From contig JAMQCK010000016.1 of the NCBI GenBank assembly GCA_024196135.1, positions 158,305-222,304 of the forward strand: a stretch of DNA of 64,000 nt, given 5' to 3'. Shown in pieces: positions 10,385 to 22,199 of this stretch. Source of the DNA: Pleurotus ostreatus/Saccharomyces cerevisiae fusant. Lineage: Eukaryota; Opisthokonta. The stretch's first letter is position 1. Each line of letters starts with the position of its first letter. Both the position numbers and the translations under genes were made by a program. A model generated the notes under the pieces. It did not search any database, had not been told where the DNA came from, and saw nothing but the letters and a program-made list of their open reading frames with translations.

Positions 10385-13300
10385 TCACAGGAGGGCGCCG
10401 TCGCAGGTCTCGCAGACCTCGGCTTCACGCGCATTGAAAAACGTACAGTGTGGACAGGACTTCATATCTGGTGGTGGGGTAGGAAGTTCGGATGAGGGTA
10501 TCACAGATGCACCTAGTAAAGTCCCTCCAAAGCCCCGCTCCTCTGAGCGTTGGCGCTTCGCAGCACGTTCACCATCCTCCGTGTCCGAGAACGAATCTTT
10601 CTCCTGCTCCTCTCGCAAGTCGATTGTATCGTTGGCAAAGATACCCAACGATTCCATAGTCGCCTTGTTGTCGTCGAGCTCCCTGCCCTGGTAGAAGAGT
10701 CGCTGGCAGATCGTGGGTATAGACAGATCCGATTGGATCTGTACTCGTTCAGATGATTCTACATATGTGCCATGATTTAGCTCACCATGATCTTCAGCGC
10801 CATGATGGAGGTTTGCTTGGTAACAGACATCTTCCGCCGCTCGCCCTGCTCCTTCACGGAGCGCAAGCGCTTCGACTGGCGAGAACCGTACGTCTTCTTT
10901 GTCGTCGTCGGCTTCGCCTTGTCCGAACCGCCAACCCGGATAGTAATATCCGTCGACTCCCAGTCGGATTTCCTGGGCGCGTGGTGAGCCGGGCATCCCA
11001 TACCAGTCCGCAGATCTGATTACCGTCTTTGCCGACAGTCTACGCAGACTGAGATCTCGTGCCGATATCTCTTCTCCTTTGACTCTTTCTCCAGAGCTAT
11101 CAAAGGGCCACAAGGATATCTGTAACTGATCGTGAGCAAATCACATCCATCTAAGTTTTATTGGAGAAACCTACAAGGTTTGCAGCACCTCCCAATCGCT
11201 CCGCTTGATCACCGCCAACTTCGAGTCCATGTCGGCGGGGACGTTCGGGTCGAAGGCGAGTTGATCATGCTCGCAGAAGAACGACGAGTTGTCGATACCT
11301 GGTGGTCGCGGATATTCCGTCGGACGACTGAGCCACATCTTCCAGGCGCGAACAAACTGCGAGGGAACAATCGCGAGAGGCGTATCTTCCAGCAGAGCAG
11401 TGTCGCCGTTCAAGGCGTGATCAAGCATGTGCTTAAGGCGAGCCTTGTTTTGGGCAATCAGTTGGCGATACTAGAGCGGCGTAGTAGATGCACGCACCTT
11501 CTCGTCCTCCGCCTTCTTCCGTGCCTCTAGCCGCCCTTCCTTGGAAGAGTGTATGGCAACGGCGCAGATCGCGCAGGGCTCCTCCGATGCAGATAGAAGC
11601 TGCAGCCCCGGAAACAAGGCATGCAGTAGGTTGCCTGCCTAAGGCTTGTCAGCGTCTGCGTAAGACGTACAGAAAAACGATTATACCTCCAGCGATATTC
11701 GCCTACGATTGGCGATGTTGTTGATTAAGCGACCATGCTCACAAAGAACATGTCCCTTGAAGTCGTCCGAGTCAGGCGCAGGGTCGCCAGCGTCAGGTCT
11801 GTGCATCTTCGGCTTCGATAGTCGCCAATCTGCGAGCTCAGCCGTCAACCTCCCAAACCCAGGACAGAGCATATGTGCAACGCACCCTTCACCCACGGTT
11901 TTGAAATCCAGTATCCCGGCTGGCCCTCCGGTACCTCAGCGATATCGTCGAACTGACTGACCAGGCGAGGATGCTCCACTTGGTACAGGCGGTCTGGTCT
12001 GCCAGATCAGTCTGCATTCCTCGACCATGATCGCCGAGCTCCTCACCTTTGAAGATCACCTCAACGCACTCTCGACAAACATCCTGCGGAATAACGAGCG
12101 GCTCGAAGACGCATTTCGTCTCAGCAGCGATCAGGTCATATGCGTCTTTCCGTATACGCTTCATGGCCGTCGAGTTCGATGGGTGCAGCTTGCCGTGCGC
12201 GCAGAGGAGGTCGTCCGCGATGGATACGCGGATTATGTCGTCGGGCCCCCCGTCATCGGAGGACTCGTCTACCGCCTTCTGTTTGCCCTTGTCCAACGGC
12301 TTCGACTCGCCATTGGCTGGCGGTTTAGCGTCCACGTCCATCGCATCTGAGTTGGCCGCGCTGTCGTCCCTATTATCGGTGTTCATGCCATTTAGGTCGA
12401 CTTTCGTGCCGTTCGTGTCGACGGTCGTGTCGCTCGTGTCAACAGTCCCGCCATTCGCCTTGGCAGTCGTACTGTTCGTCTCGCCGTTCGCGCCGTTGGC
12501 TTTCTCGCCCACAGAGTCTGCTCTTTGGGCCGCTCGATTCTCCTCCTTCATCGCCCTCACCATCGGCTTCAACCTTCGTACCTCGGCCGTCGCGCTATAC
12601 GTCGACAGCCAGTCGGAAAGCGCAGACGTGCTGACTACGATGGACGGCTAGAAGGATTCTGGTGAGCATCGCGATATGATAGAATTCAATGAAGATATAA
12701 TATGTCAGTTTCAACAAGAGGATACATACCTCATCTTGCCTGCTAACGCTCCAGCTCTGATAGATGTCCATGACCTTGCGCCGCAGCTCGCGGAAAGCCG
12801 TCTTGACCTCGGACTCCCTGAAGGTGACTCGTCAGTAGAGTTCATGAGCGCAGTGCCATATGACCGGCGAATAGGTAGAGCGCGTCAGCAGGACCGTCAT
12901 GAACCCTGGGAGACGCATATAGACGAACAGATATAGCATAAGTGAATGAATGAACAGAAAGAGATATGACCAGGATGACATGAATGAACAGACAGACATG
13001 CCGACTCACTTCGCCAGATACCTCTCGCACTCCTCGCTGTGCTTCGCGTTCAGGGCCACCACAGCTTCCATGGCGCGTGCCGGCGGGGTGAGTGCGGTGG
13101 AGAAAACGGTAGCAGCCGTGCTGCCGTTCATAGACGAGTTGTCGCCGCTCGTGTGCGCGTTGTGGCCGTTCGCAGTAGTCGGCTTCGGACCGACCCCGGC
13201 AGACGCACTCGCGCCGTTCGCATTAGAGTTCGAGATGTCGCCCTTCGTTCCGTTCACCTGAGCACCATTAGCGGCAGCCACCGTCTGCCTGTTCAGAGCC

Positions 13301-15606
13301 GCAGTCGACCCATTCGCCTGAGGCACATTGCCACCATTCTGCAGAGGCACAACCGGCGTCTCCCGGCGAGCGTATATGAGCATGTACGCGTCCTTGGAAG
13401 TGATATCTGTGCTCTTGAGCTGGGCCCTCGCGGCGCTGAGCTGAAATTTCGCAGCGGCGGTAGGACTAAGCAGATCAGCCTCATCCTCGCTATCCTCGAC
13501 GCGCCGCCGTTTGCGCACGTTCGGGCGTTTCTTGGGTCTGGCAGAAAAGTAGTTAGTCTAAGTAATTCGTTGGGAAAGGAAAAATGTAAGAAAGAGACAC
13601 GATAAACGCACTTCTCATCCTCCCCCTCCACATCGACAACGATTGGCTTGCTGTTCTTCTCCTGCAACGTCGTAATCTTCGTCACGATCTCGTCGTTGAA
13701 TTGGAACCAGCAAGCGCGTCTATGTGATTATCAGCACTAATCCACCCGTATAAATAAGGGACAACATACTCCGTATCGTAAACCTGCGCCTCATAGTGCC
13801 CATGGTAGGCGCTCGAGCCCTTGTGCAGCAGCACACCGCGCAGGTCGTAGATGTGCGATTCAACGGATGGCTTGAGTACACCACTGCCGCTCGCACCCTT
13901 AGCCGCACCCCCACCCTCCACAAACCTTCCCATATCCAACACCGTCGGGAACACAATCGCGCTCTTCGACTTCTTCCGCTCGTACGTCTTCAGATCGTAC
14001 ACGAAGCGCATGAGCGAGAAGTGCAGCACTGGCGGTAGCTTGCGCAGCTTGGTGTACCGGGTCGCGTCGCGGAGGGCGTTGCAGGTGGAGCAAGCGTATC
14101 TGGGCAAGTGTGAGCAGATTGATCGTTGGTCGGTGTATACTTGGCAGAGACGCGGCGATCACGATTAAGCAGAACCTATCACGCACTTGTTATCGCCCGT
14201 CAACTTCTCGGGCTGAAGGGAAGAAGCGACGCAATCCTCCAGGCGGCTGTTGTTCTGTAATCTTCGTCAATCTCCGATCCCAACTTAGCCTGCTTTCCTG
14301 CATACCCCAAAGTTGACCTCAATCTCCAAGAACGTCGACTCGCGCTCCGACTGCATCTTGCATGTGTCGCAGCGCGTGCCGTAGAGTTGGATGCCTTCGA
14401 ACTAGGAATTTGTGTCAGAGATACAGGGAGAGCACATCATGGGGTGCAAACGTTGGTCGATGAATAAGTAGCGAAGTAAGCTACTCACCTGATCCGCAAC
14501 AAGCGATCGTACAGAAGGGATGCTCTGCTTGTTGAACTCACTCGCGAGGTGCGTCATGAAGAGCTTGGAGAACCTGATTGGGCATCAGCACCGTCCCAGC
14601 GGAGTTCACATCCTAACATGTAGTTGTGTAGCATGAGCCGCAGCTGACTCACTCTTGCGCATCCTGCTGCTCCGACGTGCGCAGCTGCAAGCTCTCGACG
14701 AGCTTGTTGGGGTTGAATACGCTCTGAGTGCTCTCCTGGAGCGCAGTGAAGGTGACTTGAAGGTGGAAGAGGGGCGATTGCTGTGAACGGTGTCCTGTCA
14801 ATACCGTAGTTCTTCCTATGCGTATGTGGCACACCTTGAACTTCTCCTCTGACTCGTTCCCGCAGGGCTGGCAGTTGTATACACCGCGTCGGAAGGCAAG
14901 GTCGCGGAACCACACCTGAAGAAGGTGAGTAAGCATATCGGTATTGAGGTCGAGTAGCGAACCTGCAGGGAGGCATTTGCGTAGCATGTGGCGCCAAGGT
15001 TCTGTACGCAAGTCAACGACTGGTCGTGTGCACGCAGGGGATCACGTACGTAGAGTCCAACGGGAAGGTCAGGATCTCTGGCATCGTCAAGAGGGCTGTC
15101 TCCTAGTTTGACCCTCTTCCTAAACGCCTCCCAGGCGTCATCTATACATGCGTCAGCATTGGACCGAGATCCTGCCACATAGATCACGCACCCTCGTCCT
15201 CCCACTTGTCCTGATCCAGGTAGTTCAGGCAGTTGGGATTGCCTTTGTTGCAGAGCTTCTTTGTGCACACCGGCTGTGCCTCCTCCGTATCCGAAATGAC
15301 GATCACCTCGGCCGTCCCGTCTGCGGGCGGTGAGTCGCGCTTCTCCCTCGTCTTGCGTTCCTTCAGTCTCCTCTGCTTCTCCTTCTGCATCTGCCTATAC
15401 TCCGGCGCATACTTGTTTGCGCACAGAGGCTGGTTGAACCCGCACGCCGCGAGCCTATGCTCATCAGTGATGTGCGCCGCATCGAGGACGTCGATGCCGA
15501 CCCAGCCCCAGGGCGAGGACGCGTTCCCGAGGAGCTTGGCGCGCTTGAGAACCTGACCAGGCGCAAGACCCTTCTGCTCGTCGCGACGCTTGCGCTTGGG
15601 CGCCAT
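10385..15606 (-). CDS. USP48-like ubiquitin carboxyl-terminal hydrolase
   Basis: Long multi-exon cysteine protease of the USP family (C19). The start at 15606 is MAPKRKRRDEQKG, a basic N-terminus. The Cys box NLGATCYANASLQ occupies its own 39-nt exon (14963-15001). The Gln/Asp-containing SEQQDAQEFSKLF, zinc-ribbon cysteines (YGTRCDTCK; YACSTCNALRD) and the His box (YHGHYEAQVYD, then WFQFNDE) follow. After the catalytic core come Ser/Asn-rich linkers, a DUSP-like stretch (IIRVSIADDLLCAHGKLHPS, VCRECVEVIFKG), a ubiquitin-like segment (TICQRLFYQGRELDDNKATM) and a C-terminal RanBP2-type zinc finger (CPHCTFFNAREAEVCETC). The core, DUSP and Ubl order fits USP48, a nuclear deubiquitinase. The terminal zinc finger is an addition. 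It shares a 119-bp divergent promoter with GAA1. The internal exon borders of the middle part are only approximate. Confidence 0.85.
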
Positions 15607-15725
15607 GGACGATGGCGGCGGTGGGTAAGAGGGGCGTGGGGAACGTGGGCGGCGGTGACAATGGATCGAAGACGCGAACGTGACCGCTGCGAAGTCGGAG
15701 ATCGGCCCGCGCGCATCACCTTGAC

Positions 15726-18405
15726 ATGGACGCGCTGCTCGCAAGGCTCAAGGGCGCCCTCGGCAGGGGGGACAGCGCGACGAAGAGCAGGGCGCAGCGT
15801 AGGAGCAGGATAAAGTCGCTCGCGTACACGAAGAGTCGGGCTGTGGCGTGCGTCAACCCGTAACCCCGTGAACATCGCTGACGCCACGCAGTGTACTTCT
15901 CTTCATCGTCGGCTATGCGTGGATGCTACTGCTGCCGTCGACTTATGTGGGAGGTCGAGGTACATACATCGATGAGAATGCACTCCAGCCGGGCCAGGTG
16001 CGTGGCGCAAATCAGCGGCCGAGTATACTCTGACATAGCGGCAGGTGAATACCCAGTGGAACTGGGGAGACGTTCATGCTGCCGACAACTACCTCGAGCA
16101 ATTGGAAGAGCTCAGGGACCAGAATGCCACAAGCGAACGGTGAGTGTACACGCTTGTCGGCCTTGCCTGATGCTGACTGCACTACAGACGCGCACAGTAC
16201 TTCATTGAAGAGTTCACCAAGCTCGGCTTCGATGCATCCTCGCAGCGCTATACTTTCGAAACCACCAACGGGGTCAGTAATCAGTCCCCACGGCTCACCC
16301 CTACCATTTACACCCCACTCTTTAAAGACCAGCTCAGGGGAGAATGCCTACGCAGTCATGTACTCGCCTCGTCAAGCTGGCGCCGAAGCCATGGTCGTCA
16401 GCGCGTCCTGGATCAGCCTCATCGACGAGGGCAGCCAGACCATTAACATCCGAGGCGTCTCCACCGTCCTTGCGCTCGCGAGATTCCTGAAAAGTGGGCG
16501 GCTTCCCCATCTCCACCAAAAGGTTCGCCGGCTAACCGTCTGCACTCAATAGATTACTCGCTCTGGGCGAAGGACATCATCTTCATTATCAGCGATGACC
16601 ACTTGGACGGCATGCAGGCTTTTTTGAGCTCATACTACGGCGTGCCTCAATCGAGTACGCCCTCTCTACTTGACACAATTGGCTCCCTGCTCACCAACAT
16701 ACCACAGACCTCATCGCCGAACCCCTCGAGCTCTCCTCAGGCGCCATCTGGACCGCTCTCAACGTTGACTACCCAGGCCACTCCTTCTCACACCTGGGAC
16801 TGTACTTCGGTGCGTGCCTTTGCCTACCAAATTACCTTAACGCCTTAACCTCTCTGACCCCTCCTCGCAGAGGGCCTCAACGGCCGCCTCCCCAACCAAG
16901 ACCTCCTCAACTCCATCTTCCGCATCGCCCGCAACACCGTCGGCGTCCCCGTCATTCTCTACGACTACAAGGATACCTTCCGCTTTGAGCAGTGGACGAT
17001 AGAGCTGGCTTCCGAAAACTCGTTTCTAGGTCGGCTGGGCCTAGGGAAGATTGAGATGAAGAACTGGGTACCGAAGAGTATACGACTGAACCCCGCTGCA
17101 CGCGCGTATGCGACGAAGGCGAGGCATATACTGCGGCACTTTGGTTATCAGGCAAGGGGGAGGGCGAGTGGGGTGCATGGGTTGTTGCATCAGTGAGTGT
17201 TGACTGGTCTTACACCGCAGGACTGTGCGTCCCAAGATTTCGGACATACTGACATCACTTTCAGATTCCGCATCGACGCCGTCACGCTCTTCGCAGTCCC
17301 CTCCATGGGCCCGCATGGGTTCCACGCTATCGGCCGGTAAGTCGTCACTCCTCCCCTCTCACCTTTCCCCTCATCTCCTCTCCTCTCCCCTTCCTTCTCA
17401 CCACAACCCACTAACCCCCCTCCAGCATCCTCGAATCCACCCTCCGCACCTGCAACAACCTGCTCGAGCGCCTGCACGCCTCGTTCTTCTTCTTCCTCCT
17501 CATCGCGCCCGACCGCTTCCTGCAGATCGGGAACTACCTGCCGAGCGCGGTGCTCGTTGCGGTGGGGCTGATGTTCTGGGGCTTGAGGGGGTGGGTGGAT
17601 GCGGGGTGGGTGGGGGAGGAGGTTGAGGTGGAGGATTTGGGGGAGGTTAAGAGGGAGACAAAGGAGGCGCTGGAGGGGAAAACAGGGGAGAGCGAGCAGA
17701 GGGGGCGAGCGGAGCAGCAGGGTGCGAAACACCAAGTAGCAGCGAAGCCGGCTACCCATTGGACAAGACGACCACGCCTGGTCCTACCAGCACTGGCGCT
17801 CATGGGCGTCACGCATGCCTTGGGCGGTGTGGTGTTCTACATCGTCACTCGGCAATGGTTCATTGCGAACATCGAGTCTCTTGTGCGTGCTTCCGTCCCC
17901 AAATTTTTTTATTTCACGGAGTCTAACACTCATACTCCTTAAGATCACTCGCTTCACCCTCATCGCCCTCGTCGTCTCCGTACCTCTCACCCTCTCGCAG
18001 CTGGGCGTCCTCCGCGGCAATCTCCCGCTCGTCCTCAAGTCCCTCACCCTCTGCTTCGCCTCGACCGTCATCTCCGTCACCGCCGTGCTCAACTTCTCTC
18101 TGGCGGCCTTACTCGCGATCGTGTTGGGCGTACCGCTTGTAATCGCACCGGCGAAGGACTCACCCGACTCAAGGAACTCTAGCCCTTCGTCATCAGGTGC
18201 ACAACCCTCAACATCAACGCGAGCGACACCCCTGCGATATGTCGCTTCCCTCGCCTACACCCTACTATCTACCGGCTGGCTCTTTGTCCCTCAAGAGGTC
18301 GTGCGCGCGGTGCGAGATTGGGAGGTGTACTCGGTGTGGTTCGCCCCGGTGGTGTGCGTAGTGTACCTCCCGCTGATATTGCAGGCAGCGCTGGCATGTT
18401 TGTAA
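15726..18405 (+). CDS. GAA1: GPI transamidase subunit GAA1
   Basis: Subunit of the endoplasmic-reticulum complex that attaches GPI anchors to proteins. The start at 15726 (MDALLARLKGALGRG) precedes an N-terminal membrane segment formed across the first splice (VAVLLFIVGYAWMLLLP). The large lumenal domain follows: QWNWGDVHAADNYLEQLEEL, an aminopeptidase-like region (KDIIFIISDDHLDGMQAFLS), ALNVDYPGHSFSHLGLYFEG and GLNGRLPNQDLLN. Further on come the family block PHGFHAIGRILESTLRTCNN, then LLERLHASFFFFLLIAP and several C-terminal membrane spans ending near 18400. It has about ten exons with introns of 45-60 nt. A Glu/Lys-rich loop around 17600-17720 is low in complexity. I see no disruption. Confidence 0.9.
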
Positions 18406-18730
18406 TGATGGAATACATGTTTGAATCTGCGAGATGCTTGATGGCTTCGGGATCAAATGTTGCAGACAGACCTTCGCCACTACGCGACAGTCAACAACTT
18501 CCTAATCGGGGACAATGGCATGCGCTCGGAAATTCCCGGCGGGATCAAATACATCGCCGGAACGGCCGGCGGTTACCTAGCTAGGTCAGACCGATTGCCT
18601 TTGTTTCCAATTTGCTCTTGTCCGCCATGACCGCAACGTGCTCTATTGTGACTCAAGGAATGATGGCTCTTTCAGTCGCACTCCTTACTTCTCTCTATCA
18701 TCATCGTTGCGACTCCTGAAGTTATCGAAC
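18406..18730. promoter_or_regulatory. Truncated A-side promoter of A2
   Basis: The stretch from about 18557 to 18730 resembles the A-proximal half of the A3 and A4 promoters (CCTTTGTTTCCAA, TGCTCTTGTCCGCCATGA, TGATGGCTCTTT). The B-proximal half and any B gene are absent, because GAA1 ends at 18405. No clear TATA box is present. Confidence 0.45.
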
Positions 18731-20085
18731 ATGTCCTTCCCCGACGACGGCTCGTATTTCACTTTCCGCTTAGACCCAGTCGCTTCATTGCAGGACATTG
18801 AGGACGATGTGGTCGCCAAGGCCGCTCGGGAAATATCGCCCAAGATATATGTGGCCTGCTTGGTAGAGGTATGTGATTGCATAGCTGAAAGTTCTAGTAG
18901 ACTGACCAGTCTTACAGGGTATTGGCGCCCCTCAGGCCCCGCCGGCTTATGAAGTGGCGTACATCGATCTCGTTCAACAAGGCCTGCCTCCCGACAGACC
19001 AGAGGAGTTCCTCGAATCCAGGATGTGTATCCCTATCCGACCTAACACGCAGCACCCGGACGGCCGTAGGCCTGCCCATTGCTGCCGCCCTCTGCCGTGG
19101 GATGGGTGCTATCACGTCGCGTCACACCGTACACGCGTGAGGATCAGGACAGAAATGCGTCCCGTCAACCCTCCGCATTCCTTGGGCCCTTCCGAGTGTC
19201 TCGCGCTCAAGGCTATGCTCGATGACGACGAGCGGCGACGAAGACAACTGCGCGAATGTGCAGCTAAAGGACTCGCTCCCCCACCCGCTGCTATCAGCCA
19301 ATCTGTGCTATACGCCTTTCAAGCTGCTGATGAGGAGCTCTCGGACCTACCTTACTGGCAGCTCAGGGCCGCTGAGCAGGCAGAGCGCTTTGCTAGACCT
19401 CCTGAAGAAAAGCACAAACGCCTGGAACTTGACGAAAATTGGGATGCTGATAGCGACTACTCTGGAGCAAGTGATCACTCAAGAGGCGCTGCAACGACTC
19501 ACTCGAAGGAAAATGCTCAATACGACGCTGCGATGGACACGGCTGCAGCCGTTGATGATGTCGCAGACGTCGAGAATGACATTCTCGCCGCCCTCGACCA
19601 TCGCGCAGACCTCCTCGATGTCTCACCCGTCATTGTTCCTTTATCGTACGATCTCAGCTCCTTGACGGCGCTGCCTTCGCCCACAGGGTTCATGGAAGAG
19701 CTGAATGCCATCAACAGGTAAGCGGCATGATGTTCCAAAGCGAGCGACAGTATCTTGATCGCTTGGTAGGATCCGATTGGAGTACGAGGAACGAGTCCGC
19801 CGGCTTAAAGAGGAGGTCCGACGCCACGACGATGAATACATAGCCAGCGTCGAAGCGCGTCGTACCGCCAGGAGCTCTGAGGGCATCCGAGCCGTGTCTT
19901 CGATTCCGGCGCGGTCTAGATCACTGGTCATCTTGAGTCTGGTGCCCTTCATCAACCACTTGAGAGCTCGCTTCGGTGCGTATGCCGTGCAAACTTGTTC
20001 TTCATGTCGACTGACCTGAAAGTCAGTATCATTGCGCCAAAGATGCTCGTTTCCAGCGCGCACGCCACGAAGCCAAGGGAGCTGA
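18731..20085 (+). CDS. Family A protein, copy A2 (orphan copy with shortened C-terminus)
   Basis: Four exons, 18731-18868, 18918-19717, 19770-19975 and 20027-20085, give 400 aa. The N-terminus MSFPDDGSYFTFRLDPVASL, the central RMCIPIRPNTQHPDGRRPAH with its CCRPLPWDGCYH cluster, the PVNPPHSLGPSECLALKAML block and the IVPLSYDLSSL...SPTGFMEELNAI block all match A3 and A4. Exon 3 encodes a charged coiled-coil-like helix (YEERVRRLKEEVRRHDDEYI), then a short hydrophobic stretch (LVILSLVPFIN). Exon 4 starts VSLRQRCS as in the other copies, but the frame runs to an early TGA, so the LSxAWKRCWS tail of A3 and A4 is missing. It has no adjacent B partner in divergent orientation. It is probably expressed but is the most altered full-length copy. 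Confidence 0.75.
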
Positions 20086-20542
20086 AGATGTCGCCCAATT
20101 CTGTTGAAGTTCTTCACCGCGGTCATCAGGCCGCAACCGAGCTGCCCAGTGCTATAGTCAGTGAATCTGAATCTATTCACCTGCAATATTATATTCCGCT
20201 GCTGTCCGTTTCGACACGGAAACGAAAGTCATGGGTCGCCGTAAGAACAGACAAACATTGTACCGTTGCTTAAGCATAGATCAGAGCGATGGCGCAGCGT
20301 GGAGGAGGCAGTCGGACAGACCGATGCGTTGAGGGGAAAGCCGTGAGTGCGGCAAATAATACACACAATAATGTACCTCGGTAATGTGTAAGTCAACTAT
20401 GCTACAAATCGAGCCCTAGCTATAGCTATGCCCTTATGACAGATCCGAAAATTCTGTCTCGCTCGAGAAGAACGAGGACCTGAAGAGAATGCCCGCAATC
20501 CCGTCGGTCGCATAATGCATCCGCATCGGAGAACCGCAACCC
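20086..20542. other. Tail-to-tail spacer between A2 and B3
   Basis: No gene seen. The stretch about 20285-20345 (GCGATGGCGCAGCG...GTCGGACAGACCGATGCG) resembles about 24190-24240 downstream of B4. The duplicated unit therefore includes 3' flank. Confidence 0.4.
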
Positions 20543-21790
20543 TTAATTCTGCCTTGCCGAAAGCGAGGACTGGGAGTTCTTTGCCAGTGGCTAATAGATC
20601 GTCAGCACAGTGAAACGTATGTGTACGGACGAACAAGCTCACCGAAGAGCGAAACTTGCGCGACACGAATGACATCAGAGAGTGCGTCGACGACGTCTCT
20701 GGGTCCTGCTTTCCTGCCTTCGTTGTACTACGCGAGTTGGATTCAGGCTGGCATCGATATGATTTGCATATGTCGGCGCTAGACTTTCCGCTGCGCCAGG
20801 AGGAGCAATCTGTTGGTCCCCAGGCCATCGACGCAATGGTCTCGGTCGCTGAGGAGAAAGTTCCCGTTTCCGAAATTACGCTGAGCCTCCTGGGTGAGGC
20901 GCATGAGGGTCGACTTGCGGCCGACTTGACGCTGGGGGTTGAACGGCGCTTGGACTGAATGATCGTCAGTCGATGCATAGGGTGTTGCGATCAGCACAAC
21001 TCACCGGCTTCTTTTCGACAACATAGCGAAGATTCTTTCGGTACTTCCAATCGCTGCACTGTGACTGCAGGTCTCGGGACATGGTGTTGGCGTATATGCG
21101 TAGGCGGGCCATGTTCTTCATGTCCACGTAGTACCCCTCAGCGCCCCCTGCTGCTGAATGGCCAGCGAGTTTCCCGTCGACCGCCCAGCGCTTGTTGACG
21201 GCATCCAAGCCAATCTCGAGCACAAGGGGCACGACGTACTGCACCTTGCCTTCGACGTGGTTCCATTCCGGAGTGCTATGTGTGTGGAAGATCTTTCTCT
21301 CCTGCAGCCAGTTGCCCTGCCGCGTGCACGTCGGAGAGAACATGACGGAAACATGCTCTTGGAGCTCTGGGGAAAGGTCGTCTATGAAGGCTCCTCCAAA
21401 TGTGCCCATGAGGCAGACTCGCGCGATGTTACCATACAAGCCGAGTATGATACAGGGCCTGACTTTGCCACCGTCGATGGTAGAGATGCGGGATGTGTTC
21501 GCTACCGAAGGAGGTACAGAGGAAGAGACGCCGGATCGCGAGCCAAGAGTTGAAGGGGGTCGAGGGAGCCTATTCTCTTTAGCTTCTTGGGAGGCCGCAT
21601 CCATGATCGCATGGAAAGGAGCCATAAGCGACGTCTGAGTCTTGCGAATGTCCCCCAGGGCAACAGATCGGCTGGTCTTGCCTCGAAGATGAAAGTCGGT
21701 GACAAGGGCACAGTCAGGCGTGCAGCATGGTACGCTTGAGGAAGGGCTTAAGTTTGATGTAGGAGTGAGGGCGGAAGCAGCAGATGACAT
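20543..21790 (-). CDS. Family B protein, copy B3 (intact)
   Basis: Three exons read on the minus strand (21790-21005, 20954-20643, 20590-20543) give 381 aa, the intact reference for family B. Residues 22-29 are CCTPDCAL. GDIR is at 46-49, and a Ser-rich linker covers about 70-105. A folded-looking part follows: GGKVRPCIIL (107-116), ARVCLMGTFGGAFIDDL (123-139), EWNHVEGKVQYVVPLVLEIG (175-194) and GYYVDMKNMARLRIYANTM (219-237). Exon 2 is Ser/Thr-rich (SVISETGTFSSATETIAS, SSWRSGKSSADI). Exon 3 ends PLAKNSQSSLSARQN. There is no signal peptide or membrane span. I recognise no family. GDI followed by RPCI and a beta-rich stretch faintly recalls PemK/MazF-like folds, but that is only a guess. It is divergent from A3 across 409 bp. 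Confidence 0.8.
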
Positions 21791-22199
21791 TGCCGGAGAC
21801 GATTAGGTGGGCAAAGAGAGTGCGAGGCAGATTTGTGTGCGAGGCCCATTCGTAACATGCTATTTATCCACGGCGCCCTGGACCATAGACGGTCTGAGCT
21901 CATTGTACGTTTTTGAAAGAGCTGGTCCATGCGCGGTAAACAAGATCTGAGCGGCCGGTCAATGGCGCTGGCAAGCAGATACCCCCGAACTTGAACAATT
22001 GAATTACCCTATCTGGCGCCGGAGCCCGGCCGCAAGGTGCCGGCGGGCCGGTGGATTCCTTTGTTCCAAGTTCGTTCTTGTCCGGCATGAATGTCTTGTG
22101 TTTTTCTGTGATTGATGGCGGCCTGATAGTTCATTTATACCTGCAACTGCTTTCTTCCTACTCCCATCACTGCTGCGACGAAGCCACTCCGGACCGAAC
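21791..22199. promoter_or_regulatory. Bidirectional B3/A3 promoter
   Basis: A 409-bp spacer between B3 (minus) and A3 (plus). TATA-like boxes face both ways: minus-strand ATAAATA at 21861-21867, 71 bp from the B3 start, and TTTATAC at 22134-22140, 60 bp from the A3 start. Shared words with the A4 and A2 promoters include CCTTTGTTCC, CTTGTCCGGCATGAATG and TGTTTTTCTGTGAT. Confidence 0.6.
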
